Source of the DNA: Oryzicola mucosus | Lineage (GTDB): Bacteria > Pseudomonadota > Alphaproteobacteria > Rhizobiales > Rhizobiaceae | Length of the DNA: 64,000 bases | Direction of reading: 5' to 3' | Assembly: GCF_014534685.1 (NCBI RefSeq) | Contig: NZ_JACVVX010000004.1 | Span: 310,001-374,000, forward strand | Part shown: one piece after another, positions 1 through 7,653 of the stretch | Position numbering within the stretch: position 1 is the stretch's first letter | Layout: every line of letters starts with the position of its first letter | The notes under the pieces: model-generated | What the model saw: the letters and a program-made list of their open reading frames with translations, nothing else | Databases searched by the model: none | Told to the model about the DNA's origin: nothing | Position numbers and translations under genes: made by a program

Positions 1-861
1 TTCCGGCGTCAGCTTGGCGATGTTCTGCTGAACCTCGACCATCGTGCCGCCCACCGTATCGAAGTCCGGGGTAAATCCGGTCTCGAGATAGTTGGCGATA
101 TCGCTCTCCGACCAGGAGCCGATGCCGGCCTCATCGGATGTGATGTTCGGCACGTTGCCGCCGCCTTCGGCCGCTGCCGCGCCCGCGAGCCATTGGCCCT
201 TGTCGGTACCGCCTGCGACATTGCGCGGCGTGTGGCATTCGCCGCAATGGCCGGGCCCTTCGACGAGGTAACGCCCGGCCAGCGCATTGGCGGGTGCGCC
301 CTCCGCAAGGGCGATGACGGGCCGGTCGCTCAGATAAAGCTGCTTCCACAACCCAATGCCGCGCCGGATGTTGAAGGGAAAGGCGATATCGCTGTCCGCC
401 GCCTTGCCCTCGACGGGGGGCAGCGTTTTCATGAAGGCGTAGAGATCGGCGACATCGGACGGCTGCATGCGGGCGTAGGATGTGTAGGGGAAGGCCGGGT
501 AGAAATGCCTGCCGTCAGGCGATACGCCCGACATCACCGCATCGGCGAATTGCGGCAGGGTCCAGCTTCCGATGCCGTCCGTCGGGTGCTGGGAAATGTT
601 GGGCGGCACGAAGGTGCCGAACTCGGTCTTCAGTCCCGCCCCACCGGAAAGCCGCAGCAAGGCGTCGCCTTCCGCGCCCGCCGGCGTGTGGCAGGAGGCG
701 CAGCCTCCGGCCCAGAAGATGCGTTCGCCGCGTGCCGCATCGCCGGGCTGGAGAGCTGCGATAGCCTCAGCATGGAGAAGCCGCGGCTCGGTGAGCCACC
801 AGAACGCACCGGCGGCCGCAACCGCCAGGACCGCGACACCGAGAGCGAGCTTCTTCAGCAT
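1..861 (-). CDS. Diheme c-type cytochrome (partial, C-terminus beyond left edge)
   Basis: A periplasmic electron carrier, 287 codons visible. Translation from the ATG at 861 gives a short Lys-containing N-terminus, then a hydrophobic stretch (about residues 5-20) that serves as signal peptide or membrane anchor. Two heme c attachment motifs are visible: CASCH early in the mature part and CGECH about 140 residues later. This matches the family of diheme cytochromes that pass electrons from periplasmic dehydrogenases to the oxidase chain. It lies 9 bp behind the stop of a second cytochrome on the same strand, so the two are probably co-transcribed. No stop codon lies within the window. The exact redox partner cannot be read from the sequence. 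Confidence 0.85.
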   Translation of the reverse strand, partial: MLKKLALGVAVLAVAAAGAFWWLTEPRLLHAEAIAALQPGDAARGERIFWAGGCASCHTPAGAEGDALLRLSGGAGLKTEFGTFVPPNISQHPTDGIGSWTLPQFADAVMSGVSPDGRHFYPAFPYTSYARMQPSDVADLYAFMKTLPPVEGKAADSDIAFPFNIRRGIGLWKQLYLSDRPVIALAEGAPANALAGRYLVEGPGHCGECHTPRNVAGGTDKGQWLAGAAAAEGGGNVPNITSDEAGIGSWSESDIANYLETGFTPDFDTVGGTMVEVQQNIAKLTPE

Positions 862-870
862 GGTCGCTGA

Positions 871-1302
871 TCAGCGCAGGCGGTAGGCTTGATGGCAGGC
901 GCCGCAGTTGCCGCCGATGGCAGCGAACTGGGTCTGGAAGGTCGCCAGGTCAGCCGGCGGTGCGGAAACGGCCGCTGCGACATCCGCTTTGAATTTATCG
1001 TCCTTCGCCTGGAAATCGGCCAGGTCTTCCCAGATTTTCGGCGAGGCCTTGGTATCGCCGGTGTTGCTGCCTTCCGGGAACAGGGTCGGCACGTCGAATT
1101 TCTGAGCCTGCTCGTTGAGCTTGGTCAGCGCCGCCAGAACTTCCGCCGCATCGAAGGGTTTCTCCCCTTTGGCGACAGGCGCCAGGCTGCCCATGATCGG
1201 ACCGAAGGACTTCATCAGCGCCTGCCGGTCGGCAATGGGATCGGCATAGGCCGCGGTGGCGGCGGCGACGAGAAGAGATGCGGCGAGGACGATTTTCTTC
1301 AT
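871..1302 (-). CDS. Monoheme cytochrome c' / c556-like protein
   Basis: A 143-residue periplasmic cytochrome. The ATG at 1302 follows GGAG with 5 nt spacing and opens a classic signal peptide (MKK, hydrophobic core, cut near AYA-DP). The heme motif CGACH is almost at the C-terminus, followed by QAYR, which is the layout of the four-helix cytochrome c'/c556 family. A longer reading frame reaches 1512, but that extension overlaps the sodB terminator and has no ribosome site. It is first in a two-gene unit with the diheme cytochrome. Members of this family bind gases or carry electrons; which applies here is unknown. Confidence 0.88.
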   Translation of the reverse strand: MKKIVLAASLLVAAATAAYADPIADRQALMKSFGPIMGSLAPVAKGEKPFDAAEVLAALTKLNEQAQKFDVPTLFPEGSNTGDTKASPKIWEDLADFQAKDDKFKADVAAAVSAPPADLATFQTQFAAIGGNCGACHQAYRLR

Positions 1303-1432
1303 GGAAACTCCGGTTGCTATCTGGCTGCCTTTGAGTTCGTAGAAAGTGGCTGAGATCGACGTGAATTTCTTCTCACGCTTTCGTGATTCCCCATCAATTT
1401 CAGAGCGGTAGACGAAATCTTTCGCGAAACGA

Positions 1433-1458
1433 AAACCCCGGGACGAAGCCCGGGGTTT
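1433..1458 (-). terminator. Intrinsic-type hairpin downstream of sodB
   Basis: A perfect 10-bp stem (AAACCCCGGG pairing with CCCGGGGTTT) around a 6-nt loop, 26 bp past the sodB stop on the minus strand. The following tract is only moderately T-rich (TTTCGTTTCG). It separates sodB from the cytochrome pair. Confidence 0.7.
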
Positions 1459-1483
1459 CCAATCGATCGAAAATGGCGGCGAA

Positions 1484-2080
1484 TCATGCCTTTTCGTAGA
1501 GTTCCAGCACATAATCCCAGTTGATCAGGCTGTCGACGAAGGCTTCGAGATACTTCGGACGCGCGTTGCGATAGTCGATGTAATAGGAGTGTTCCCACAC
1601 GTCGACGCCGAGGATCGGGGTCGCGCCGTGGACCAGCGGGTTCTCGCCATTCGGGGTCTTGGAGATGGCCAGCTTGCCGTCCTTGACGGAGAGCCATGCC
1701 CAGCCGGAGCCGAACTGCGTGGTGCCGGCGGCGATGAAATCCGCCTTGAACTTGTCATAGCCGCCGAGATCGGAATCGACCGCCTTCTGCAGAGCGCCCG
1801 GCAGCTTGTTGCCGCCGCCGTCCTTCTTCATCCATTTCCAGAAATGGACGTGGTTGTAATGCTGCGCGGCGTTGTTGAACAGGCCGGCATTCTTGCCGAA
1901 CGATTGCTTGACGACTTCTTCGAGCGAGAGGTTTTCCATGCCGGCTTCGGCAGCGAGCTTGTTGCCGTTGTCGACATAGGCCTTGTGGTGCTTATCGTGG
2001 TGATACTCCAGCGTCTCCTTGGACATGAAGGGCTGAAGCGCCTCGTAATCGTAAGGCAGTGCGGGCAATTCAAAGGCCAT
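1484..2080 (-). CDS. sodB: Superoxide dismutase, Fe/Mn family
   Basis: Dismutates superoxide to oxygen and peroxide, probably in the cytosol since no signal peptide is seen. The 198-residue length is normal. Family landmarks are present: LPYDYEALQP at the N-terminus, the HHDKHHKAYVD metal-ligand helix (about residues 27-37), NHVHFW with the second histidine, and the C-terminal DVWEHSYYIDY carrying the last Asp and His ligands. The start is backed by GGGAG 8 nt upstream. Sequence alone does not settle Fe against Mn use; rhizobial relatives are usually called SodB. It is a single gene with its own hairpin terminator. Confidence 0.95.
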   Translation of the reverse strand: MAFELPALPYDYEALQPFMSKETLEYHHDKHHKAYVDNGNKLAAEAGMENLSLEEVVKQSFGKNAGLFNNAAQHYNHVHFWKWMKKDGGGNKLPGALQKAVDSDLGGYDKFKADFIAAGTTQFGSGWAWLSVKDGKLAISKTPNGENPLVHGATPILGVDVWEHSYYIDYRNARPKYLEAFVDSLINWDYVLELYEKA

Positions 2081-2189
2081 GGTTATAACTCCCTTTCTGG
2101 CAATTCGCGGGGATGTGTATCCCGCTTAGACATAGGTCGCAATCATATACAGACAACGTGAAGCGGCCATGAAATATAATTTGGAAGAT

Positions 2190-3068
2190 TCAGTCCGCCG
2201 GCGTCGAATGCGCCCACTCCCAATAAAGATCGCGGCATTTCTTTGCTATCGGTCCCGGCTGCAGGTCGCGGTTCTCGATGCGCGTCACCGGAACGACCTT
2301 GGAATGATTGCCGGTGGAAAATATCTCGTCGGCTTCGAGGAATTCGCGCACCGTCAGCGTTTTCTCGACGACCGTGACGCCGGCATGGCCAAGCAGAGTT
2401 ATGGCGCGCGACCGGGTGATGCCCGACAGGAAGGTGCCGTTCGCGCCGGGCGTGAAAACCTGCCCGTCCTTGACCATGAAGATGTTGGAGGATGCGGTTT
2501 CGGCGACATTGCCAAGCATGTCGAGAACGAGAGCATTGTCGAAACCGCGCATCCTCGCCTCCATGATAGCGCGGCCGTTGTTGGGGTAAAGACACCCGGC
2601 CTTGGCATTGGTCGGCATGGTTTCCAGGGACGGGCGGCGGAAGGGCGAAACGGTCACCGAAAATCCGCTCGCCGGGATCATCGGCGATTCGTACAAGCAG
2701 AGACAAAAGCGCGTCGAGGCCGGATCGGCCGACACGCCCATATAGCCGCCATGCTCCGCCCAATACATCGGGCGGATATAGACCGCGGTCTTGCCGTCGA
2801 ATTTCTTCAGGCCGTCCCAGGTCAGGCCGATGATTTCGTCCGGCGACATCGTCGGCTTGAGGCCGAGCGCTATGGCCGAGTTATTGACCCGCTTGGCGTG
2901 CCGATCCAGATCGGGCGAGACGCCTTCGAACCAGCGTCCGCCATCGAACACCGATGAGGCCAGCCACATGGCGTGGCTTCTCGGTCCGAGTACCGGGACG
3001 TTTCCCTCGTACCAGTCGCCGTCAACATAGGTCCAGGTCGTGGACTGCGCCGCTTCAGTCAAAGACAT
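2190..3068 (-). CDS. ilvE: Branched-chain amino acid aminotransferase (fold-type IV PLP enzyme)
   Basis: Transfers amino groups between Leu/Ile/Val and 2-oxoglutarate, the last step of branched-chain synthesis or the first of breakdown. 292 residues from the ATG at 3068; upstream in-frame ATGs would only add unconserved sequence. Visible family features are SSVFDGGRWFEG near residue 40, the NAKAGCLYPNN segment holding the probable PLP lysine, and the cofactor-binding stretch VAETASSNIF followed by LSGITR. The gene stands alone, divergent from the haloacid dehalogenase with about 110 bp between. Related fold-IV enzymes (D-amino acid aminotransferase, aminodeoxychorismate lyase) are shorter or differ in these motifs, so IlvE is preferred. 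Confidence 0.88.
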   Translation of the reverse strand: MSLTEAAQSTTWTYVDGDWYEGNVPVLGPRSHAMWLASSVFDGGRWFEGVSPDLDRHAKRVNNSAIALGLKPTMSPDEIIGLTWDGLKKFDGKTAVYIRPMYWAEHGGYMGVSADPASTRFCLCLYESPMIPASGFSVTVSPFRRPSLETMPTNAKAGCLYPNNGRAIMEARMRGFDNALVLDMLGNVAETASSNIFMVKDGQVFTPGANGTFLSGITRSRAITLLGHAGVTVVEKTLTVREFLEADEIFSTGNHSKVVPVTRIENRDLQPGPIAKKCRDLYWEWAHSTPAD

Positions 3069-3177
3069 GATTGCGTTCCAATCTTTCAATGTTATCCAGC
3101 TATTGGAGATGCCCTGCCGCCTCACGTCAACATCCTGTTGCCGGAATGTGGCAGGCCAGTGAACGGAAGCCGCCACG

Positions 3178-3837
3178 ATGCGCTACGCCGCCTATGTTTT
3201 CGATGCCTACGGAACGCTGTTCGACGTCCACTCCGCCGTTCGGCGCCATGCCGCGCAGATCGGGCCGGACGGCCAGGTGCTGTCGGAGATCTGGCGCGCC
3301 AAGCAACTCGAATATTCATGGGTGCGCAGCCTGATGGGCTCCTATGCCGATTTCTGGCAACTCACCGAGCAAGCTCTGGATTTCGCTTTCAGCAAGGTGC
3401 CTTCAGCCGACCGCAGCCTGCGCGCCACGCTTCTCGACGCCTATTGGCGGCTCGATTGCTACCCTGAGGTGCCCGCCGTGCTGCGGGCCTTGAAAGACAG
3501 CGGCGCGCGCCTGGCCATTCTCTCCAACGGCTCGCCGGCGATGCTGGAGGCCGCCGTCGCCTCGGCGGCGCTCGATCAGAGCCTCGATGCGATCTTCTCC
3601 GTCGACAGCATCAGGAAATTCAAGACCGATCCGGCCGTCTACGATCTCGTCACCAGCGAATGGCGGCTTTATCCCGACGCCGTATCGTTCCAGTCCTCCA
3701 ACCGCTGGGACATTGCCGGAGCCACCCGATTCGGCTTCAGGACGGTGTGGGTCAATCGTGCCGGCCAGCCCGACGAGTATCTCGACCTGCCGCCCCAACT
3801 GATCCTTCCCTCCCTCGACGCTTTGCCGAAGGGCTGA
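3178..3837 (+). CDS. Haloacid dehalogenase, type II (HAD superfamily)
   Basis: A 219-residue HAD hydrolase of the (S)-2-haloacid dehalogenase type. The nucleophile motif FDAYGTLFD is at residues 8-16 (Asp9), followed by the substrate-channel WRAKQLEYSW, the SNGS motif II, the FKTDP lysine of motif III and SSNRWDIAGA in the position of motif IV. These residues match dehalogenases rather than phosphatases of the superfamily. GGAAG lies 8 nt before the ATG. The natural substrate is unknown; many chromosomal homologues act on haloacetates or have no known haloacid. Confidence 0.88.
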   Translation: MRYAAYVFDAYGTLFDVHSAVRRHAAQIGPDGQVLSEIWRAKQLEYSWVRSLMGSYADFWQLTEQALDFAFSKVPSADRSLRATLLDAYWRLDCYPEVPAVLRALKDSGARLAILSNGSPAMLEAAVASAALDQSLDAIFSVDSIRKFKTDPAVYDLVTSEWRLYPDAVSFQSSNRWDIAGATRFGFRTVWVNRAGQPDEYLDLPPQLILPSLDALPKG

Positions 3838-4024
3838 GGCGGCCAAGGCGCACTCACAGAATGTTGCATTGACGCAACAGTGTCGGGACTGTCACAGCTT
3901 CGCCGTTCTTTGTCCACCGTCGGGCCTGAATTGGAACGGCTTATCGGGCTCGAACTTATACGGAAGAAGGCACTTTTTAATCTTCTTGCGGCCTATCTTT
4001 CTGGTTTGGAGACCAAAAATTAAA

Positions 4025-4762
4025 ATGAACAAGAATAATGACATGCCGCGATCGACGAGCCGTCGCGGCTTTCTGAATCTGGCGGCGGCCGGCGCTGCCG
4101 GCTTGGCGTTGTCCGCATGCACCTCCTTCGGTTCACGCTATTCCTTCAACCAGCCACCCCCGCCGCCGATCCAACCTGCGATCGATCCGCAACTTGCCAG
4201 CTACGCTTCAATGTATGGCCCGGTATTCGATGGCGGTTTCGAAGTGCCCGGCATTCCCATCGAGAAAATTCCGCCGCAGTTCCTGCGCCAGATGGTCCAG
4301 GACCCGACGGGCGAGCGCCCCGGCACCATCGTGGTCGACGTCTCCCAGCATTATCTCTATCTCGTGCGCGAAGGCGGACAGGCGATGCGCTATGGCGTTG
4401 GTCTCGGCCGCGCCGGCTTCGAATGGTCAGGCCGCGCCGTCATCCAGTGGAAGCGCGCATGGCCGACCTGGACGCCGCCGGATGAGATGATCGCCCGCCA
4501 GCCGGAACTTGAGAAATACAGCGTCCGCAATGGCGGCATGGCGCCCGGCCTGCAGAACCCGCTCGGCGCGCGTGCGCTCTACATCTTCCAGAACAATGAA
4601 GACACGCTCTATCGCCTGCATGGCTCGCCGGAATGGTGGTCCATCGGCAAGTCGGTGTCGTCGGGCTGCGTGCGCCTGATGAACCAGGACATCATGGATC
4701 TCTACGACCGCGTTCCGAACAAGACGCCGATCGTCGTGACCAACGGCGTCGGCATGGCTTGA
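4025..4762 (+). CDS. Tat-exported lipoprotein L,D-transpeptidase (ErfK/YbiS family)
   Basis: A peptidoglycan-modifying enzyme that forms 3-3 crosslinks or attaches proteins to the wall. 245 residues from the ATG at 4025. The N-terminus has SRRGFLNLAA, a twin-arginine motif, followed closely by LALSAC, a lipobox whose Cys would carry lipid, so the product is probably a Tat-routed lipoprotein. A proline-rich linker (PPPPPIQP) precedes the YkuD domain. The catalytic signature HGSPEWW...SSGCVRL is complete (His, Ser, Cys, Arg). An in-frame ATG at 4043 is possible but has a poorer ribosome site. Monocistronic, ending at a hairpin terminator. Confidence 0.92.
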   Translation: MNKNNDMPRSTSRRGFLNLAAAGAAGLALSACTSFGSRYSFNQPPPPPIQPAIDPQLASYASMYGPVFDGGFEVPGIPIEKIPPQFLRQMVQDPTGERPGTIVVDVSQHYLYLVREGGQAMRYGVGLGRAGFEWSGRAVIQWKRAWPTWTPPDEMIARQPELEKYSVRNGGMAPGLQNPLGARALYIFQNNEDTLYRLHGSPEWWSIGKSVSSGCVRLMNQDIMDLYDRVPNKTPIVVTNGVGMA

Positions 4763-4785
4763 GCGAAGCGCTCTTATCGACCGCG

Positions 4786-4813
4786 AAAGGCTGTGGCTGA
4801 TGCCGCAGCCTTT
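4786..4813. terminator. Bidirectional intrinsic terminator between convergent genes
   Basis: An 8-bp stem (AAAGGCTG / CAGCCTTT) is followed on the plus strand by TTTTT and on the minus strand by TTTCG. It lies between the stop codons of the L,D-transpeptidase and the HerA-like ATPase. Confidence 0.75.
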
Positions 4814-4826
4814 TTGCATTTGAGGC

Positions 4827-6389
4827 TTAGCGTTTTCGCCTCAGGCTTCCCAGTATACCCCGCACCAGTTCACGGCCGAGCGTCGTTCCCACCGAGCGCA
4901 CCACGGATTTGATCGCGGCTTCGGTTGCAGTCTGACGGGTCGATGTCCTCGGCGCGGGCGCCTGGCGGCGCTGCGTGGTCGGCTGCTGGGAGCCTCCGCC
5001 ACCGTTGCCGAAGTCCGGCAAGGTCCAGCCACCGCCACCGCTTTGCGTCGTGGTCTGCTGCGGCTGGGCTTGTGCCTGCTGGGCATCCTGCGCCCGCTTC
5101 TGCAGCATCTCGAAGGCCGATTCGCGGTCGACCGTCTGGTCGTACTGACCCGCTACCGGGCTCAGGCTCATGATCGTCTTGCGCTCTTCCGGGCTGATCG
5201 CGCCGAGGCGGCCGGCCGGTGGGCGGATCAGCGTGCGCTGGACCATTGCCGGAACGCCCTTGTTTTCGAGCATCGACACCAGCGCCTCGCCGGTGCCCAG
5301 TTGGGTGATGGCTGTAGCGCAATCGAAGTCCGGATTCGGACGAAACGTATCCGCCGCCGTCTTAACGGCCTTTTGCTCGCGCGGCGTGTATGCGCGCAGC
5401 GCGTGCTGCACCCGGTTGCCGAGCTGGGCCAGGACGGTTTCGGGGATATCGAGCGGATTCTGCGTGACGAAGAACACGCCGACGCCTTTGGAGCGGATGA
5501 GGCGGACAACTTGCTCGACCCGGTCGACCAGCGCCTTGGGCGCTTCGTCGAACAGCAAATGCGCTTCGTCGAAGAAGAACACCAGCTTGGGCCGGTCGAT
5601 ATCGCCGACCTCCGGCAGCACCTCGAACAGTTCGGACAAAAGCCAGAGCAGGAAGGTGGCGTAAAGCCTCGGATTCATCATCAGCTTGTCGGCGGCCAGA
5701 ATGTTGATGGCGCCGCGGCCGTCGCGCGTGGTGCGCATGATGTCGGGGATTCTCAGCGCCGGCTCGCCGAAGAAATGGTTGCCGCCCTGCTGTTCGAGCA
5801 CCAGCAGAGACCGCTGGATCGCGCCGACCGACGGCTTGGTGATGTTGCCATAGCGGCCGCTGATCTCGTCGGCGCGGCTGGCGATGTTGGCCAGAAGCGA
5901 CTGCAGGTCCTTCATGTCGAGCAGCAGCAGGCCTTCCTCGTCGGCGATGCGGAAGGCGATGTTCATGATGCCTTCCTGCGCATCAGTGAGGTTCATCAGG
6001 CGCGACAAAAGCAGCGGCCCCATTTCGGAGACGGTGGCGCGGATCGGATGGCCCTGCTCGCCGAACAGATCCCAGAAGATGACCGGGAATTCGGCGAAGT
6101 CGTACGGGTCGAGCTTGATCGCCTCGGCGCGGGCAAGCAGGAAATCCTTGGGCTGTCCCATCATCGAGACGCCGGACAGATCGCCCTTGATGTCGGCGCA
6201 GAACACCGGCACGCCGGCCTGCGAAAAACCTTCCGCCAGGATCTGCAGGGTTACGGTCTTGCCTGTGCCGGTCGCACCGGTGACGAGCCCGTGGCGGTTG
6301 CCATATTTCAGCAGGAGTTCCTCGGCCTTCTGGTAGCTGTCATCCGGCCTGCGGCTGGCGCCGATGAAGATGGTCTCGTCCTGCGCCAT
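4827..6389 (-). CDS. HerA-like ATPase/helicase (DUF853, YjgR family)
   Basis: A 520-residue cytosolic P-loop ATPase related to archaeal HerA and bacterial FtsK-type motors. Walker A is GATGTGKT at residues 38-45; Walker B is [13 protein letters not shown] near residue 275; a sensor-like FFVTQNPLD follows. The last 100 residues are low-complexity ([23 protein letters not shown]) and end in a basic tail SLRRKR. The start is backed by GGAGG 9 nt upstream. The role of the YjgR family is not established, though HerA relatives act in DNA end processing. It has no nuclease partner here, so a defence-type HerA-nuclease pair is not supported. Confidence 0.88.
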   Translation of the reverse strand: MAQDETIFIGASRRPDDSYQKAEELLLKYGNRHGLVTGATGTGKTVTLQILAEGFSQAGVPVFCADIKGDLSGVSMMGQPKDFLLARAEAIKLDPYDFAEFPVIFWDLFGEQGHPIRATVSEMGPLLLSRLMNLTDAQEGIMNIAFRIADEEGLLLLDMKDLQSLLANIASRADEISGRYGNITKPSVGAIQRSLLVLEQQGGNHFFGEPALRIPDIMRTTRDGRGAINILAADKLMMNPRLYATFLLWLLSELFEVLPEVGDIDRPKLVFFFDEAHLLFDEAPKALVDRVEQVVRLIRSKGVGVFFVTQNPLDIPETVLAQLGNRVQHALRAYTPREQKAVKTAADTFRPNPDFDCATAITQLGTGEALVSMLENKGVPAMVQRTLIRPPAGRLGAISPEERKTIMSLSPVAGQYDQTVDRESAFEMLQKRAQDAQQAQAQPQQTTTQSGGGGWTLPDFGNGGGGSQQPTTQRRQAPAPRTSTRQTATEAAIKSVVRSVGTTLGRELVRGILGSLRRKR

Positions 6390-6506
6390 GGTGGGTGCCT
6401 CCAGCAGTCGGTATCTTTATGCGGATCGTCCGCCCGGAAGGTATAAATTGGCTGGGTCTGCCCCACAACGGCAATTGACGGTTTCTTGCGCCACCCCCAT
6501 CTTTCT

Positions 6507-6525
6507 GTTAAACTCAAGTTATAAC
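6507..6525 (+). promoter_or_regulatory. Candidate autoregulatory operator/promoter of the AbrB-Doc pair
   Basis: GTTAAACTCAAGTTATAAC is an imperfect palindrome (AACT-CA-AGTT core, outer GTTA/TAAC with one extra base) 15 bp upstream of the antitoxin ATG. It overlaps a possible -10 (TAAACT) spaced 17 bp from TTGCGC. AbrB-type antitoxins commonly repress their own promoter, which fits, but the site is inferred. Confidence 0.4.
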
Positions 6526-6539
6526 ATCGAGGTGAAGCC

Positions 6540-6761
6540 ATGAACGTCACACTGCGCAAGATCGGAAATTCGGAAGGCGTCATCATCCCCAAGGAGGTTC
6601 TGGATCGCCAGAACCTGCGCGCCGGCGACACGCTGGAACTGACGGAGGATGTTAACGGCCTCAGCTTGAAGCCCACGGACGACGTGTTCGAGCGGCAGAT
6701 GCAGGCTGCTCAGCAGTTCATGGACAAATACAAGGTTGCTCTTCAGAAACTTGCCGAATGA
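6540..6761 (+). CDS. AbrB/MazE-type antitoxin
   Basis: A 73-residue DNA-binding protein with a SpoVT/AbrB swapped-hairpin N-terminus: VTLRKIGNSEGVIIPKEVL, then LRAGDTLEL. The C-terminal 30 residues are helical and would wrap the toxin. It overlaps the downstream Doc toxin by 4 bp (ATGA), the usual translational coupling of toxin-antitoxin pairs. GAGG upstream of the ATG acts as ribosome site. It probably neutralises the toxin and represses the operon. Confidence 0.88.
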   Translation: MNVTLRKIGNSEGVIIPKEVLDRQNLRAGDTLELTEDVNGLSLKPTDDVFERQMQAAQQFMDKYKVALQKLAE

Positions 6762-7147
6762 GCTGGGAGTTTCTGAGCCGGCGAACGGTTGAAGCCATGC
6801 ATGCGGAGCAGCTTCGCAGGCATGGCGGCGCACAAGGGTTGCGTGACGAGAACGCCCTTGAGTCGGCGCTGGCGCGCGCCGAAAATAAGGCCGTGTATGG
6901 CGAGCCGACCGTCACCGATCTCGCCGCCGCGTATCTGTACGGATTGGCGAAAAACCATGCGTTTGTCGACGGAAACAAGAGAACGGCAATCGTTGCGGCC
7001 GGTACGTTTCTCATCGTCAACGGCTACTATCTGACTGTAGATGACGGCACATTGTACTTGTTCGTCATGAGTGTCGCAGCCGGCGAAATCGACGAGGCGG
7101 GCGCGGCGACATTCCTGCGCGACCATACGGTCAGGATCGAGACCTAA
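6758..7147 (+). CDS. doc: Death-on-curing (Doc/Fic family) toxin
   Basis: A 129-residue Fic-fold protein. The active-site loop HAFVDGNKRTA (about residues 67-77) matches the Doc form HxFxDGNKRT. In phage P1 Doc this loop phosphorylates and inactivates elongation factor EF-Tu, so the same reaction is expected here. Its partner is an AbrB-type protein rather than the Phd antitoxin of P1. Its stop overlaps the stop of the opposite-strand Gre factor by 4 bp. No frameshift or missing catalytic residue is seen, so the toxin looks intact. Confidence 0.9.
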   Translation: MSWEFLSRRTVEAMHAEQLRRHGGAQGLRDENALESALARAENKAVYGEPTVTDLAAAYLYGLAKNHAFVDGNKRTAIVAAGTFLIVNGYYLTVDDGTLYLFVMSVAAGEIDEAGAATFLRDHTVRIET

Positions 7148-7617
7148 ACGGTTTCTATCCCAACGATTTCCCATTCCTTGCCGTTGACGGTGGCGACATC
7201 GCCCACCGCCTTGCCGAACAGGGCGCGTGCCATGGGCGAGACGTGGGAGATGAGGCCCTTGGCGGCGTCGGCCTCATCCTCGCCGACAAGGGTCCAGCGC
7301 TTCCTCGCACCGTCCTCGTCTTCGATCGTGACCGCCATGCCGAAGCGGACAACGGCGCTGCCCTGCTCCGGAACCGATACTTCAGCCGTCTCCCGTCGCG
7401 ACGACCAGTAGCGAAGGTCGCGCGAAATCCGCGCAATGCGTTCGCGGTCCGCCGAAGCTTCCGCCTTGGCCAGTTCCGCGCGCAACGCCGCAAGCTGTCC
7501 CTCGATCTGCTTGAGGCCAGAGCGGGTGACCAGATTGCGCTCGCTGCTGACCGGGCGCTCCCCGACATCGGAGATCGCGTTGTCGCTGTCTTCTTCGCGG
7601 GTGAAGGCTCTGCTCAT
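7144..7617 (-). CDS. greB: Transcription elongation factor, GreA/GreB family
   Basis: A 157-residue Gre-type factor that would rescue backtracked RNA polymerase by stimulating transcript cleavage. The N-terminal half (residues 30-80) is a coiled coil with LVTRSGLKQIEGQLAALRAEL; the C-terminal half holds the FKBP-like domain with HVSPMARALFGKAVGD, a strong Gre signature. An acidic pair at the coiled-coil tip is not obvious, since the tip reads ASADRERIARIS, so it may be a GreB-like variant or a factor with altered activity. No strong ribosome site is seen. Confidence 0.8.
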   Translation of the reverse strand: MSRAFTREEDSDNAISDVGERPVSSERNLVTRSGLKQIEGQLAALRAELAKAEASADRERIARISRDLRYWSSRRETAEVSVPEQGSAVVRFGMAVTIEDEDGARKRWTLVGEDEADAAKGLISHVSPMARALFGKAVGDVATVNGKEWEIVGIETV

Positions 7618-7653
7618 GGCCTATAGTTAAGCTCGCCGCCCGGCTTGGCAAGC

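Noticed and set aside
5043-6446. 467-codon open frame on the plus strand opposite the HerA-like gene
   Set aside because: It is a shadow of the real gene: composition is His/Arg/Gly/Val-rich with no recognisable motif, whereas the minus strand has a complete P-loop ATPase.
4827-7147. HerA-like ATPase plus Doc toxin as a defence island
   Set aside because: The ATPase is of the common chromosomal YjgR type without a nuclease partner, and the toxin pair is on the other strand with its own control; no shared operon.
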